DNA of 64,000 nt from Salinisphaera sp. (GTDB taxonomy: Bacteria; Pseudomonadota; Gammaproteobacteria; Nevskiales; Salinisphaeraceae): positions 1-64,000 of the forward strand of contig NZ_PBYA01000026.1 of assembly GCF_002729955.1 (NCBI RefSeq), given 5' to 3'. This document shows, in pieces, positions 28,801 to 37,463 of this stretch; position 1 is the stretch's first letter; each line of letters begins with the position of its first letter. A program made the translations under genes and the position numbers. The notes beneath the pieces were generated by a model. That model did no database searches. It saw only the letters and a list, made by a program, of their open reading frames with translations, and was not told where the DNA came from.

Positions 28801-29111
28801 CCGCGACAAACCCTGCCCAGGCTGCGGGGCGCCGGGGGCTGAGATGCCGCGCCCGGGCGCATGCGCTACCGTAGCGCATGCGGGCAGATGCCTTGCGGCG
28901 TTCGAAAGCATCGACTGCCGTGTTCCTGCCGTCATCAGGTGATGCTGCAATAGGCTGGCTGCGCCCCGGCCTGTTGCAGAAGTCGGGGTTGTGGCCGATG
29001 ACGGTACCAGGGCATGCCCGCTCGGGCCCGGGGTGCCGGTTCGCGGTGGCTGGGGGCAACTTCGCGCCGGGGATGCCGTGGCCGACAATGGCAGATAACG
29101 ATACGCAATCT
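28801..29111. other. Gap between prpE and the Sel1/SH3 gene
   Basis: About 310 bases without a supported gene. It contains one notable element, a 12-bp-arm dyad at 28858-28882, listed separately. An in-frame extension of the downstream ORF covers part of the gap but lacks any signal sequence. No terminator with a T run was seen. Confidence 0.6.
28858..28882. repeat. Near-perfect palindrome with 12-bp arms
   Basis: CGCATGCGCTAC (28858-28869) and its exact complement (28871-28882) are separated by one C. Flanking GCCCG/CGGGC can extend the stem with a two-base bulge. There is no T tract, so either an attenuating hairpin after prpE or a dimeric regulator site before the next gene. Confidence 0.6.
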
Positions 29112-30377
29112 ATGAAATACACACGCAGCGCATGGCACGGCCGGTTGATACGGGCCGCGATACGAACCGCGATCATGCTCGGGCTCGCGGCGAGCGCGCC
29201 GGCCTTCGGCGACGATTTCTCGGATGCCATCACCGCCTATCAGCGGGGCGACTACGATACGGCGCACGACCTGTGGGCGCCGCTGGCCGAAGGCGGCGAT
29301 GCGCGGGCGCAGTTCAATCTGGCTCTGCTCTATGGCAACGGCCTCGGGCGCCCGCTCGATCGTGAAACGGCACGGCGCTGGTTTGAGGCCGCTGCCGAGC
29401 AGGGCAACGTGCAGGCCCAGTACAACCTGGCGCGCATGCTGCAATCCGGCGACGGCGTGCAGCGCGATATCGGTGCCGCGCGTGAGTGGTATGAGAAGGC
29501 GGCCCGCAAGGATTTCGCGCCCGCACAGAACAACCTTGCCCTGATGTATCTCGAAGGCCAGGGCATGCCGCGCGATCGCGCGCGGGCCGTGCGCTGGTTC
29601 AGCCGGGCCGCGCAAAGCAATCCGGAAGCGCGCAACAACCTCAATGGGCTGGCCATGCGCCTGCCCCAGGCCCGGGTAATGGCCGGTCTGGTCAACCTGC
29701 GCGCCGGGCCGTCGATGCAATCCCAGATCATCGATCAGGTCAGCCGGGAAGATACCGGCGTACTTCTGGACCAGCGTGCGGGCTGGTCGCGGGTCTGGTT
29801 CGTGGATTACGACAGCATCGGCTGGATCGCGGATCGATTGATCACCATCGACCGAACCCGAAGCGAAGCGTCGGCCAACGTCGCCGAGGCCGAGCCGGAA
29901 GCGCCTGCCGATGCACAGGCCGCCGCCGATACGGCCTCGGCCCGGGCGCCGACGAACGCCGGCGGCGGCCCGTCTGCAACCGGCCAGGACGACACGCCGG
30001 CTGCCGAAGGCGAACAGCGTGCGAACGCCCGCCAGTCGGCGGCGCCCGAGGGGCCCTGGTATACGGTCGCCAGCGGTTCGGCCGAGCTGCGCGACGAACC
30101 CAGCACCGACGCCTCGGTACGCGATCGTCTGGCCTATGGCACCTCCGTCAAAGTATTGGAACAGCGCCCGGGCTGGCGGCGTGTCGAACGCGCCGACGGC
30201 GATGCGGCCGGCTGGGTCGGCGCCTTCGTGCTCGCCTCCGACGATGCGGCCAACGCGCGGGAAGCCGCCCAGGCCCAGGCCGAAGCTCAGGCTCGGGCCG
30301 AAGCCGAAGCACAAGCCCGGGCCCAAAGCAGCGCAGCGCGTGAAACCCCGGCCGACGTGGGCACCGGCGGCGGCTGA
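29112..30377 (+). CDS. Secreted Sel1-repeat and double SH3 domain protein
   Basis: From ATG 29112 (MKYTRSAWHGRLIR) the protein has 421 residues and a Sec signal ending about SAPAFGDD. Three to four Sel1-like repeats follow (GDARAQFNLALLYGNG, GNVQAQYNLARMLQSG, FAPAQNNLALMYLEG). Then a bacterial SH3 domain (MAGLVNLRAGPSM), a low-complexity Ala/Pro/Glu linker, a second SH3 domain (ASGSAELRDEPST) and an Ala/Gln/Glu coiled-coil-like tail. Such proteins are periplasmic scaffolds; the SH3 folds may bind peptidoglycan. Exact role unknown. Start uncertain; ATG 29088 is possible. Confidence 0.8.
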   Translation: MKYTRSAWHGRLIRAAIRTAIMLGLAASAPAFGDDFSDAITAYQRGDYDTAHDLWAPLAEGGDARAQFNLALLYGNGLGRPLDRETARRWFEAAAEQGNVQAQYNLARMLQSGDGVQRDIGAAREWYEKAARKDFAPAQNNLALMYLEGQGMPRDRARAVRWFSRAAQSNPEARNNLNGLAMRLPQARVMAGLVNLRAGPSMQSQIIDQVSREDTGVLLDQRAGWSRVWFVDYDSIGWIADRLITIDRTRSEASANVAEAEPEAPADAQAAADTASARAPTNAGGGPSATGQDDTPAAEGEQRANARQSAAPEGPWYTVASGSAELRDEPSTDASVRDRLAYGTSVKVLEQRPGWRRVERADGDAAGWVGAFVLASDDAANAREAAQAQAEAQARAEAEAQARAQSSAARETPADVGTGGG

Positions 30378-30426
30378 GCACGGCCGGCCACGCGTTTGAT
30401 GAAGGGCGTTCGCGCCTGTGAGCGTG

Positions 30427-30942
30427 CTATCTGCCGTCCAGCGGCAGGCGCATCACGTAGTCGTCCATCACGAAGCCGTTGCCGATCGACTTGACGTCCT
30501 CGCGCTCGATTTCGAAGCCGGCATGCCGGTACATGGCAACCGAGGCCGCGTTATCGCGGTTCACGCGCAGGCACAGCGCGCGGGCATCGAGTGTGCCTGC
30601 GGTCTCTCTAGCCCAGCCGATGAGCTGCCCGCCGATGCCCTGACCGCGGTTTTCGGCAAGGAGGTAGAGTTTGTCGAGCCAGGCGATATCGCCGGCCTGT
30701 TCGTCGGGAGAGACGGCAGCAAAGCCCGCCGGCGTGTCGCCGACCCAGGCGAGCACGAAACGCGTGCCCTGGGCCTGCTGGTCGGCGAGCGCGTGGACGG
30801 TGTACTGGGAGGCAAGCATGTAGTCGATCTGCTCGCGGCTGATGATGCCGGGGTAATGCTGGTGCCAGATACGGTGCGCGAGCTCGCCCAGGTGCTGGTG
30901 GTCGGCGGCGCCGGTGGCCGGTTTCAAAAGGCAGTGGGTCAT
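30427..30942 (-). CDS. GNAT family N-acetyltransferase
   Basis: A 171-residue GNAT enzyme. The acetyl-CoA pyrophosphate loop is ENRGQGIGGQLI, preceded by the beta4 strand WLDKLYLL and followed by LCLRVNRDNAASVAMYRHAGF, the classic end of the fold. Substrate unknown; the closest style is small-molecule or protein N-acetyltransferase. Its ATG overlaps the stop of the DUF1992 gene by four bases (ATGA), so the two are translationally coupled. Confidence 0.88.
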   Translation of the reverse strand: MTHCLLKPATGAADHQHLGELAHRIWHQHYPGIISREQIDYMLASQYTVHALADQQAQGTRFVLAWVGDTPAGFAAVSPDEQAGDIAWLDKLYLLAENRGQGIGGQLIGWARETAGTLDARALCLRVNRDNAASVAMYRHAGFEIEREDVKSIGNGFVMDDYVMRLPLDGR

Positions 30943-31325
30943 GGTTTGGGGTCGCTGTCTTGGGTCAGTCGGTCGCGTACCGCGTTGGCGTAATGCGGGT
31001 CGGCCAGCAGCGCCCGGCCGCGCCGGGTTTCGCGTAGCCGTGTTTCCAGCCAGCGCAGGCGTCGTCGCAAGCGTTGTGCCGGGTCGTCATCGCTGCGCGC
31101 GCTGCGCAGCAGATCCTCGATATCCCGAATTTCGCGCCAGGCCTCGATTTCCGGCGGCACGTAGCCGGCGTTCTTGAGCAGGCGATAGCCGGCCCGTAGC
31201 TCAGGCGGTACATCGCGCGCGTCGTCGCGAGGCAGCGGCTTGCCGGCGCCTTCGAGATTGTCGAACTCGCCACGTTCGGCGGCGGCTTCGATATGCGCAT
31301 CGGCGAGGCGGTCGAGCAGGCTCAT
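30939..31325 (-). CDS. DUF1992 domain protein (DnaJ C28-like)
   Basis: A 128-residue protein matching DUF1992: AEAHIEAA-like start (LADAHIEAAAERGEFDNLEGAGKP), LKNAGYVPPEIE and a basic helix RLRRRLRWLETRLRE. The family is related to the conserved part of DNAJC28; no biochemical function is established. It is the first gene of a two-gene unit with the GNAT. Confidence 0.85.
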   Translation of the reverse strand: MSLLDRLADAHIEAAAERGEFDNLEGAGKPLPRDDARDVPPELRAGYRLLKNAGYVPPEIEAWREIRDIEDLLRSARSDDDPAQRLRRRLRWLETRLRETRRGRALLADPHYANAVRDRLTQDSDPKP

Positions 31326-31862
31326 GGCGATTCTTCTGTCTTTCGTGAACGGCTCAGCAACGAGGCTCGATGACCGATGCCCCGTCTTGCAAGCGATCTG
31401 TCTTCAAAGCCGGAAAACGGATCACGAATTCACGCCAGTAAACGCGAATACGCAAAAACGGCTGCTGAAAGCCGACTATCCACAGATTACGCTGATTACG
31501 CCGATTTGTTGATTCGACCGTGGTGGGCGATCGACCGCATTGGCGCCTTGGCTTGGGTGGCACTCGCGGTAAGCACAGGTCCGCAGATCGACGCAGATCA
31601 CGCAGATCGAAGACAGGACATGGCGATCGTTCGCTGTCGGGCGCACGCGCCGCGCTCTTTCTCATCTGCGTAATCGGTGAAATCTGTGGTTGCTCTTGAG
31701 CAACGAAGGCCTCGCTCGGTGGATTACGGCGTCGCGATCGTCTGGCACAGTTGCCGATGGTGGGCGGCCTGTACTGGCCGGCCGCCGCCAGTTTCGTAAA
31801 ATGCGGGTTTTCGCTGCGGTGGTCGTGCCGCTGGCGAGCGACATGACGGCAAGGATATTTTG
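31326..31862. other. Repeat-bearing intergenic region
   Basis: About 537 bases without a credible gene. A minus-strand ORF at 31354-31665 is rejected because it lies across the repeats and has no family features. The region holds an inverted pair of CCACAGATT-type repeats and a short tandem CGCAGATC stretch (about 31581-31608), plus AACGCGAATACGC at 31441-31453. The last 60 bases carry the promoter and AAGGA site of the next gene. Confidence 0.65.
31480..31689. repeat. Small intergenic repeat bounded by inverted CCACAGATT units
   Basis: The unit at 31480-31505 and the reverse complement of 31664-31689 agree at 22 of 26 positions by eye. Between them a tandem of about 10-bp CGCAGATC units occurs. 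It looks like a decayed miniature or dispersed intergenic repeat of the type seen in many proteobacteria. Confidence 0.5.
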
Positions 31863-32813
31863 ATGACGGAATTTCTCGCCCCGGCGCTCGACGGCGCCGA
31901 CTTCAGCGATCGCGTCGAGGCCAATGGGCTGGAGCTGGCCTACGAGCAGTTCGGCCGCGACGAGCACCCCGCGTTGTTGCTCATCATGGGCCTGGGTACC
32001 CAGCTGACCGGCTGGCCGGATGCCTTCTGCCGCGCGCTGGCGGATACGGGCCTGCGCGTGATTCGTTTCGACAACCGGGATATCGGCCTTTCGAGTCAGC
32101 TCGGCAGCCGGGGCCCGCGCTACGACGGCGCGCGCGCCGCGTTCATCAAGTCGTTGTTCGGCCGGCGTATTCGTACCGCCTATACGCTCGACGACATGGC
32201 CGCCGATACGGTGGCGCTCATGGACGTGCTCGGTATCGAGCAGGCGCATTTGGTGGGTGCCTCGATGGGCGGCATGATCGCGCAGCTGGTTACCGCCCGC
32301 CATCCCGAACGCGTGCTCACCCTGACGTCGATCATGTCCACATCCGGGGCCCGGCGGCTGCCACGCGGGCGTCTGAAGGTACTCATGCGGCTGGGCAAGG
32401 CGCCGCGCAACAACGACCCGGATACCGTCGCCCGGCATATGGCCAGAACCATGCGCATGATCGGCAGCCCCGACTACGGGCGTAGCCTGGAAGACTGGGC
32501 CAGCGAGATCCGGCGCAACGTCAAGCGCAGCTATCGCCCGGCCGGCAGCGGGCGCCAGATGCTGGCGGTGATGGCCGCGCCGTCGCGGGTGGAAATGCTG
32601 GGCGAGATTACCCAGCCGGCGCTGGTCATTCATGGCAAGGCCGATCCGTTGCTGCCGGTCAAGCACGGCCGCGATACCGCCCGGCATCTGCCCAACGTGC
32701 GCTACGAGGAGGTCGAAGGCATGGGCCACGACCTGCCGCCGCGGCTGCTGCCGGTGTTCGTGGACTGGATTGCCGAGCTGGTACACGGTGATCACGACCA
32801 ACGCCCGGCCTAG
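31863..32813 (+). CDS. Alpha/beta hydrolase
   Basis: The start is ATG 31863 with AAGGA upstream (an adjacent TTG at 31860 is in frame). 316 residues. The nucleophile is Ser in GASMGGM (about 131-137), the oxyanion region is LLIMGLGTQL, the acid is probably in GKADPLLP and the histidine in GMGHDLP. Active-site order and spacing are complete, and the GLGTQLTGW pattern is typical of a broad group of bacterial esterase-like hydrolases. Substrate unknown; cytoplasmic. Confidence 0.85.
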   Translation: MTEFLAPALDGADFSDRVEANGLELAYEQFGRDEHPALLLIMGLGTQLTGWPDAFCRALADTGLRVIRFDNRDIGLSSQLGSRGPRYDGARAAFIKSLFGRRIRTAYTLDDMAADTVALMDVLGIEQAHLVGASMGGMIAQLVTARHPERVLTLTSIMSTSGARRLPRGRLKVLMRLGKAPRNNDPDTVARHMARTMRMIGSPDYGRSLEDWASEIRRNVKRSYRPAGSGRQMLAVMAAPSRVEMLGEITQPALVIHGKADPLLPVKHGRDTARHLPNVRYEEVEGMGHDLPPRLLPVFVDWIAELVHGDHDQRPA

Positions 32814-32834
32814 CCGGGTGTGACGCCGAGCGCA

Positions 32835-33920
32835 TCAGCCGAAATCGAAGACGGCCTGATCGCCGGTGGCGGGCGGGCATGCGAAGCGGCTGCTGTCGAG
32901 TGGGATACGCCGGCGGGCGCCGATGCCGGCCCGTCGGCAGGCCAGTTCGAATCGCTTGGCCAGTAGCTGGGCGTGGACGCCGGTGCCGCGCATGCGCGTA
33001 CCCCAGTTCGAATCGTAGTCGCGCCCGCCGTGCATCTGCTGGACCAGGCTCATTACGTGCGACGCGCGTTGCGGGTAGTGGGTTTCCAGCCATTCGCGAA
33101 ACAGATCGGCCACGCCGTGGGGCAGGCGAAGCAGCACATAGCCGGCGGTCTGGGCGCCGGCCGCTGCGCCATGCTCGATCAGCGCTTCGAGTTCGTGGTC
33201 GGTGATGGCCGGAATCACCGGCGCGACCAGCATGCCCACGGGCACGCCCGCCTCGGCGAGCGCCCGTATCGAGCGCAGGCGCTGCTTTGGCCCGGCCGCA
33301 CGCGGTTCGAGGCTGCGCTTGATGGCGGGGTCGAGGCTGGTCAGGCTCATCATCACGCTCACCAGATTGCGCTCGGCCAGGGCCGTGAGCAGGTCCAGAT
33401 CGCGATCGATCAGGCTGCCCTTGGTGATGATCGATAGCGGCTGGTTGTAGCGCAGCGCCACCTTCAGCAGCGCGCGGGTGACGCCCAGCTGTTTTTCGTC
33501 CGGCTGGTAGGGGTCGGTATTGGCGCCCAGGGTGATCGGCTCACAGCGATAATTTGGCTCGCGCAGTTCGGCTTCGAAGCGTTGTGCGGCATCGGCCTTG
33601 TAGTAGATCTCGGTTTCGAATTCGAGGCCGGCGGAATGGTCGAGATATTCGTGGGTTGGCCGCGCAAAGCAATAGATACAGCCATGGCTGCAGCCCTTGT
33701 AGGGGTTGATGGAGGCATCAAACGGCACGTCCGGCGAGCTGTTGCGGCTGATCACCCGCCGCGCGGGATCGCGATGAAGACGAGAGGGCGGGCGCTCGAT
33801 ATCTTCGAAGTCGAGCGTGGCCCAGCCGTCGTCGAAGTCCTCCGCGCGGGCGCTGGCAAAGCGCGAAACCGGGTTGGTCAAGGCGCCCCGGCCTTTGTGA
33901 TGAATCGGGCGATGCGGCAT
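32835..33920 (-). CDS. PA0069-type radical SAM protein (SplB-like)
   Basis: A 361-residue protein from ATG 33920 (MPHRPIHHKGRG); the ORF extends upstream through repeat-like sequence, which I exclude. The radical SAM cluster motif is CSHGCIYC (CxxxCxxC, about residues 97-104) within NPYKGCSHGCIYCFARPTH. Further blocks: LGANTDPYQPDEK and ITKGSLIDRDLDLL, typical of the PA0069/Rv2578c family. The family is related to spore photoproduct lyase but its reaction is unknown. Convergent with the hydrolase gene (21-bp gap). Confidence 0.9.
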   Translation of the reverse strand: MPHRPIHHKGRGALTNPVSRFASARAEDFDDGWATLDFEDIERPPSRLHRDPARRVISRNSSPDVPFDASINPYKGCSHGCIYCFARPTHEYLDHSAGLEFETEIYYKADAAQRFEAELREPNYRCEPITLGANTDPYQPDEKQLGVTRALLKVALRYNQPLSIITKGSLIDRDLDLLTALAERNLVSVMMSLTSLDPAIKRSLEPRAAGPKQRLRSIRALAEAGVPVGMLVAPVIPAITDHELEALIEHGAAAGAQTAGYVLLRLPHGVADLFREWLETHYPQRASHVMSLVQQMHGGRDYDSNWGTRMRGTGVHAQLLAKRFELACRRAGIGARRRIPLDSSRFACPPATGDQAVFDFG

Positions 33921-34014
33921 GCTGAACACTGTATGCATGAACAGTTTTGTCGGCAAGGGGCGTTTGGTCATGTATGACACGCCGTTGGCTAAGCAAGTCG
34001 GTAGCCCGCCAATG

Positions 34015-34032
34015 AACGCGAAGACGCGCAAA
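34015..34032. repeat. Second copy of an AACGCGAA-type intergenic repeat
   Basis: AACGCGAAGACGCGCAAA resembles AACGCGAATACGCAAAA at 31441-31457. It lies just upstream of the radical SAM start. Both copies are in gene-free sequence. Confidence 0.4.
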
Positions 34033-34133
34033 TAAGACGAAAGACAGATCTCACGAGGTCGGATTGTTTGCTGTTCGCGCGCCGCGCGTTCGCGGACCGG
34101 TTTGATTGATGAAAGACAAAACGACGGGTATCG

Positions 34134-34886
34134 CTAGGGTGCGATCACATTGCCGGCCCAGTCGAACAACAGGCCGCTGTCTTCGGGGGTGAGTTGGCCG
34201 ATGACGTCGAGTAAATGCGTCGCCGCCGTTTCTGCCGTTTGCAGCTGCTTTTCCGGTACGTTGCGCTGAAAGGGTTCCGACAGGCTGGTATCGACCGTGC
34301 CCGGATGCAGACCGACGCAGATCAGCTGCCTGGAGCGCCGGCGCAGTTCGATCGCGGCGGTGCGGGTGAACTGGTTCTGGGCGGCCTTGCTGGCGCGATA
34401 GGCATACCAGCCGCCGTAGCCGTTGTCGGAAATCGAGCCCACCCGGGCCGACAGGCTGGCGATGATGGCGCGCTCGCCGTGGATGAGCAGGTCATGAAAA
34501 TGCTTGATCATCAGAATCGGGCCCGCGGCGTTTACCGTGAACGCGCGGGCCAGATTGTCCGGGTTGATATCGGCCAGCTTCTTTTCGGGCCACATCCGCT
34601 CGCCTTCATGCAGGATGCCGCCGCAGGTGAGCAGCAGATCGAGCCGGCTCGTGAGCGTGCCCACCTGTTCGCGAGCCGCGGCGATGCTTGTATCGTCGGC
34701 CAGGTCGAGCGCGCAGGTCTGCAGGCGCTCGCCGTGCTGCTGGGCCAGTTCCGCCAGGGCGGGATGGCTATCCGGAGCGCGCGCGGTCGCGATTACCCGG
34801 GCGACGTCGTCGTCGGCCAGAAGCCGGCGAACGAAGGCAAGGCCAAGCCCGCGCCCGGCGCCCTGAACGAGACAGATCTTCGCCAT
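34134..34886 (-). CDS. Short-chain dehydrogenase/reductase
   Basis: From ATG 34886 the protein has 250 residues. The N-terminal Rossmann motif GAGRGLGLAF is a variant of TGxxxGxG. The active site has Ser in ASLSARVGS and Tyr-Lys in YAYRASKAA. DLADD after the second strand marks cofactor contacts. Similar proteins are often named C-factor-like or cell-cell signalling SDRs, but the substrate cannot be told. Divergent from the diguanylate cyclase gene (123 bases). Confidence 0.87.
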   Translation of the reverse strand: MAKICLVQGAGRGLGLAFVRRLLADDDVARVIATARAPDSHPALAELAQQHGERLQTCALDLADDTSIAAAREQVGTLTSRLDLLLTCGGILHEGERMWPEKKLADINPDNLARAFTVNAAGPILMIKHFHDLLIHGERAIIASLSARVGSISDNGYGGWYAYRASKAAQNQFTRTAAIELRRRSRQLICVGLHPGTVDTSLSEPFQRNVPEKQLQTAETAATHLLDVIGQLTPEDSGLLFDWAGNVIAP

Positions 34887-35009
34887 GGATATTCCAGTTT
34901 TCGAAAGGACAGCCGTTAGTACTACGCTAGCCGGCGGACTCGATGCATGGGTACGGCGCCAGCGCGCGACTGTGCGAGGCCACAACGCGTAAACGCACGC
35001 AGGGTTAGC

Positions 35010-36278
35010 ATGACATCGCTCGCGAAAGACTATTACAAACTGAATGCCGGGTCGGATTTGTCGGCCGGCGCCATCGAGCGTAACGATACGCCGCCCACCC
35101 GGCTGCTTCAGCGTCAGATTGATCGCGGCTTTCGCAGCCTGCGCTTCATGCCGGAGCTCGAGCCGGCGTTTCGAGCGTATCTGCGTGTCTCCGGGCAGTT
35201 CAGCCGGGCAAGTCTGGTGGCGTTCGCCCTACTGGGCGTGCTCACCTCCGCGTTCATCGATGTCGCCTGGCTGAACCTGCCGCCCGACCTCTGGTTGCCG
35301 ACCCGGCTGATCCAGTTCGGCGCCATGGTGCCCATGGGTTTGGTCTGTATCTTTCTTTGTCTGCGCCAACCGGCGACCCGGGCCATGGATGTCGGGGTTT
35401 TGCTGTTGTTCGTGACCGTATCGGCCGGTTTGCTCGCCCAGCGCGTGGTCGATTCGAAGCTGGGTTTCGAGCTGCCGCTGGAACTGGTCGGGGTGAGCGC
35501 GATCGCCATGCTGTGTCTTTCGCGCATACCGTTCTGGGCGCAGGTGCCCGTGCTGCTGGGCGTTGGTCTGGTTACGGCCTGGGTCGAGCTCACGGCGGTC
35601 GCGCTCATGTCCGCGAGCCACTACGATCTGTTCGCGACCGGACTGCTGTTTCTGGCAGCCCTGGTCGCCGGGTATGCGTCGGAACACACCATCCGCTGGA
35701 CGTGGTTGAATGCCACCCTGCTGCACTATGTATCACGGCTGGATCGGTTGACCGGTTTGCTCAATCGGCATGCGCTCGAGGACGTGCTGGAAGATGGGCA
35801 GGCCCATGCACGCCGCGAGCAGATCGATTACGCCCTGGTCATACTCGATGTGGATGCCTTCGGCGCGTACAACAACCACTATGGCCACCAGCGCGGCGAC
35901 CGGGCACTGCAGCGGGTCGCGGACGTACTGGCCGACCATGCGCGCCGCCCCATGGATGTGTGTGGGCGCTACGGCGGCGAGGAATTCGTGCTGTTGTGGA
36001 TGGGTTGCGACGCCGAAAGCGCGCGGGCGATGGCGAACGCGCTATGCGCAGCGATCGAAAAAGAACGTATCGAGCATCATCGCTCGCCGACTGCCGATCA
36101 CATCACCGCCAGCGTCGGGCTGTGCCATGTCAGCGCGGCCCATGCCCATACCCCGCTGGAGCTGGTGCTGCGTGAGGCCGATCGCATGCTCTATACCGCC
36201 AAGAGCGCAGGCCGAAACCGGATGTGTCATACCTGCTACGACGACAACTCCCGGCCTTTTCAGCCGCCTCAGGCGTAA
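35010..36278 (+). CDS. Membrane-bound diguanylate cyclase (GGDEF)
   Basis: From ATG 35010 the protein has 422 residues. A short cytoplasmic N-terminus precedes about six membrane helices (70-225), then a C-terminal GGDEF domain. The active-site motif is intact (YGGEEF), and an inhibitory-site RxxD (RPMD) lies exactly five residues before it, so product inhibition is expected. Other GGDEF blocks: DRLTGLLNRHALE and ILDVDAFGAYNNHYGHQRGD, where the usual FK is replaced by AYNN. It should make c-di-GMP in response to a membrane-sensed signal. No phosphodiesterase is adjacent. Confidence 0.9.
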   Translation: MTSLAKDYYKLNAGSDLSAGAIERNDTPPTRLLQRQIDRGFRSLRFMPELEPAFRAYLRVSGQFSRASLVAFALLGVLTSAFIDVAWLNLPPDLWLPTRLIQFGAMVPMGLVCIFLCLRQPATRAMDVGVLLLFVTVSAGLLAQRVVDSKLGFELPLELVGVSAIAMLCLSRIPFWAQVPVLLGVGLVTAWVELTAVALMSASHYDLFATGLLFLAALVAGYASEHTIRWTWLNATLLHYVSRLDRLTGLLNRHALEDVLEDGQAHARREQIDYALVILDVDAFGAYNNHYGHQRGDRALQRVADVLADHARRPMDVCGRYGGEEFVLLWMGCDAESARAMANALCAAIEKERIEHHRSPTADHITASVGLCHVSAAHAHTPLELVLREADRMLYTAKSAGRNRMCHTCYDDNSRPFQPPQA

Positions 36279-36291
36279 GGCGGCGTACGCG

Positions 36292-36585
36292 TCAATAGAT
36301 AAGCCAGGTCAGTACCACCACGCCGAGCACGGCCCAGACCACGGCCGCCACCACGCGCCGGCGAATGGCCGCACGCACCGAGGAGGCGAGCATGGCCAGG
36401 CCGATCACTAGGATCAGCAGGCTGAAAATGGAGGCGTTGATGCCCAGGGCGCCGGTCAGCCCCTGCACGAAGCTGTCGATCGCGCCGTAAAGGTTGTCGA
36501 ACAGCCAACCCAGGGCGTCGACGATGAAACGGATGACGGCGCCGAGCTTTTCGCCGATCCAGTGGAACAGATTGTCGCTATCCAT
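36292..36585 (-). CDS. Small two-helix membrane protein, unknown
   Basis: A 97-residue protein with an amphipathic N-terminus (MDSDNLFHWIGEKLGAVIRF) and two hydrophobic helices (FSLLILVIGLAMLASSV, about 54-70, and VVAAVVWAVLGVVVLTWLIY at the end) joined by the basic loop RAAIRRR. No family recognised. It is convergent with the cyclase gene (13-bp gap) and the frame is uninterrupted with native codon use. Confidence 0.6.
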   Translation of the reverse strand: MDSDNLFHWIGEKLGAVIRFIVDALGWLFDNLYGAIDSFVQGLTGALGINASIFSLLILVIGLAMLASSVRAAIRRRVVAAVVWAVLGVVVLTWLIY

Positions 36586-36659
36586 GCGTATGCAGGCCGG
36601 TGGCAGGAAATGAGATCAATCCGCCCAGTGTACCGGTAACGCCGCGGCGGCCGGCGCAT

Positions 36660-36709
36660 CGGTTGGCCGCAGGGGCCCGACGTGCGGGGCTGGCCCCTGC
36701 GGCCAACCG
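36660..36709 (-). terminator. Long hairpin downstream of the entericidin gene
   Basis: Arms of 18 bp (36660-36677 and 36692-36709, key core GGCCGCAGGGGCC) pair perfectly across a 14-nt loop, 8 bases after the entericidin stop. There is no T run on either side, so it may be a transcript-stabilising hairpin rather than a classical terminator. Confidence 0.55.
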
Positions 36710-36717
36710 CCTGCGGA

Positions 36718-36858
36718 TCAGTCCGAGGCTTTCTGAACTTCCTGGCCGGCTTTTTCGATGTCCTGCCCGGCGCCTCGCATGGTGTTGCTGCAACCACTGA
36801 TCAGGGCCAGGGAAAACACGGTCAGGGCCAGTACGGCCGCGATTTTGGAGCGATTCAT
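36718..36858 (-). CDS. Entericidin EcnA/B-like small lipoprotein
   Basis: Only 46 residues, with AAGGAACG before ATG 36858. A signal peptide (MNRSKIAAVLALTVFSLALI) ends in lipobox ISGC (Cys23). The mature part has the family signature NTMRGAGQDIEKAGQEVQ. Entericidins are envelope lipoproteins linked to stationary-phase or osmotic stress and programmed lysis; most bacterial members have unproven function. A single-gene unit. Confidence 0.88.
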   Translation of the reverse strand: MNRSKIAAVLALTVFSLALISGCSNTMRGAGQDIEKAGQEVQKASD

Positions 36859-36977
36859 GGATAGCGTTCCTTGGGTGCGAAATAGGCGGTACGAACCTCG
36901 GTTCGACACCCCTGAATATAGGCCATGGGCGGGTCGGGAAACCAGGGTTTTCGTGTTTGCCGGCAGCGCGGCGCCGG

Positions 36978-37463
36978 TTAGCGCGGCGGCAGCACCCGGT
37001 CGTGCAACACGCGCCGCAGTACAAAGCTCGAATGCACGCCGGATACGCCTTCGATACGGGTGATGTGTTCCAGCAGCAGGCGCTGGTAATCGTCCATATC
37101 GGCCACCGCGATACGCAGCTGGTAATCGGCCTCCTGGCCGGTGATGAGCAGGCATTCCTGGACCTGGGGCAGGGCCGCGACCTGCGCCTCGAAATGCTCG
37201 AAGCGTTCCGGCGTGTGCTTGTCCATGGAAATGAGCAACAGCGCAGACAGGCCGTAGCCCAGGGCGCGGTCGTTCACCCGGGCGTGATAGCCGGTTATCA
37301 CGCCGGCCTCCTCGAGCGCACGCACCCGACGCAGGCAGGGCGAGGGCGACAGGTTCACCGCCTCGGCCAGGGCCTGATTGCTGATCCGGCCATCGGCCTG
37401 CAGCAGTTCCACGATCTGGCGATCGAACCGGTCCAGTTCGACGTGCTCGCTAACAGTTTTCAT
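36978..37463 (-). CDS. Lrp/AsnC family transcriptional regulator
   Basis: A 161-residue Lrp-like protein. The N-terminal helix-turn-helix (RISNQALAEAVNLSPSPCLRRVRALEEAGVI) and the C-terminal RAM ligand domain (ECLLITGQEADYQLRIAV) are both complete. It is divergent from leuA, and the shared 166-bp region has AT-rich Lrp-site-like sequence around 37490-37515. It likely senses leucine or another amino acid and controls itself and perhaps leuA. Confidence 0.9.
   Translation of the reverse strand: MKTVSEHVELDRFDRQIVELLQADGRISNQALAEAVNLSPSPCLRRVRALEEAGVITGYHARVNDRALGYGLSALLLISMDKHTPERFEHFEAQVAALPQVQECLLITGQEADYQLRIAVADMDDYQRLLLEHITRIEGVSGVHSSFVLRRVLHDRVLPPR

Noticed and set aside
26737-29088. 783-codon minus-strand ORF
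   Set aside because: Antisense to prpE, composition of a shadow frame and no motif.
31354-31665. 103-codon minus-strand ORF
   Set aside because: It runs across repeat-like intergenic sequence and has no family features or ribosome site.
32835-33920. Spore photoproduct lyase
   Set aside because: The CxxxCxxC motif is shared, but flanking blocks fit the PA0069 family and no sporulation context exists.
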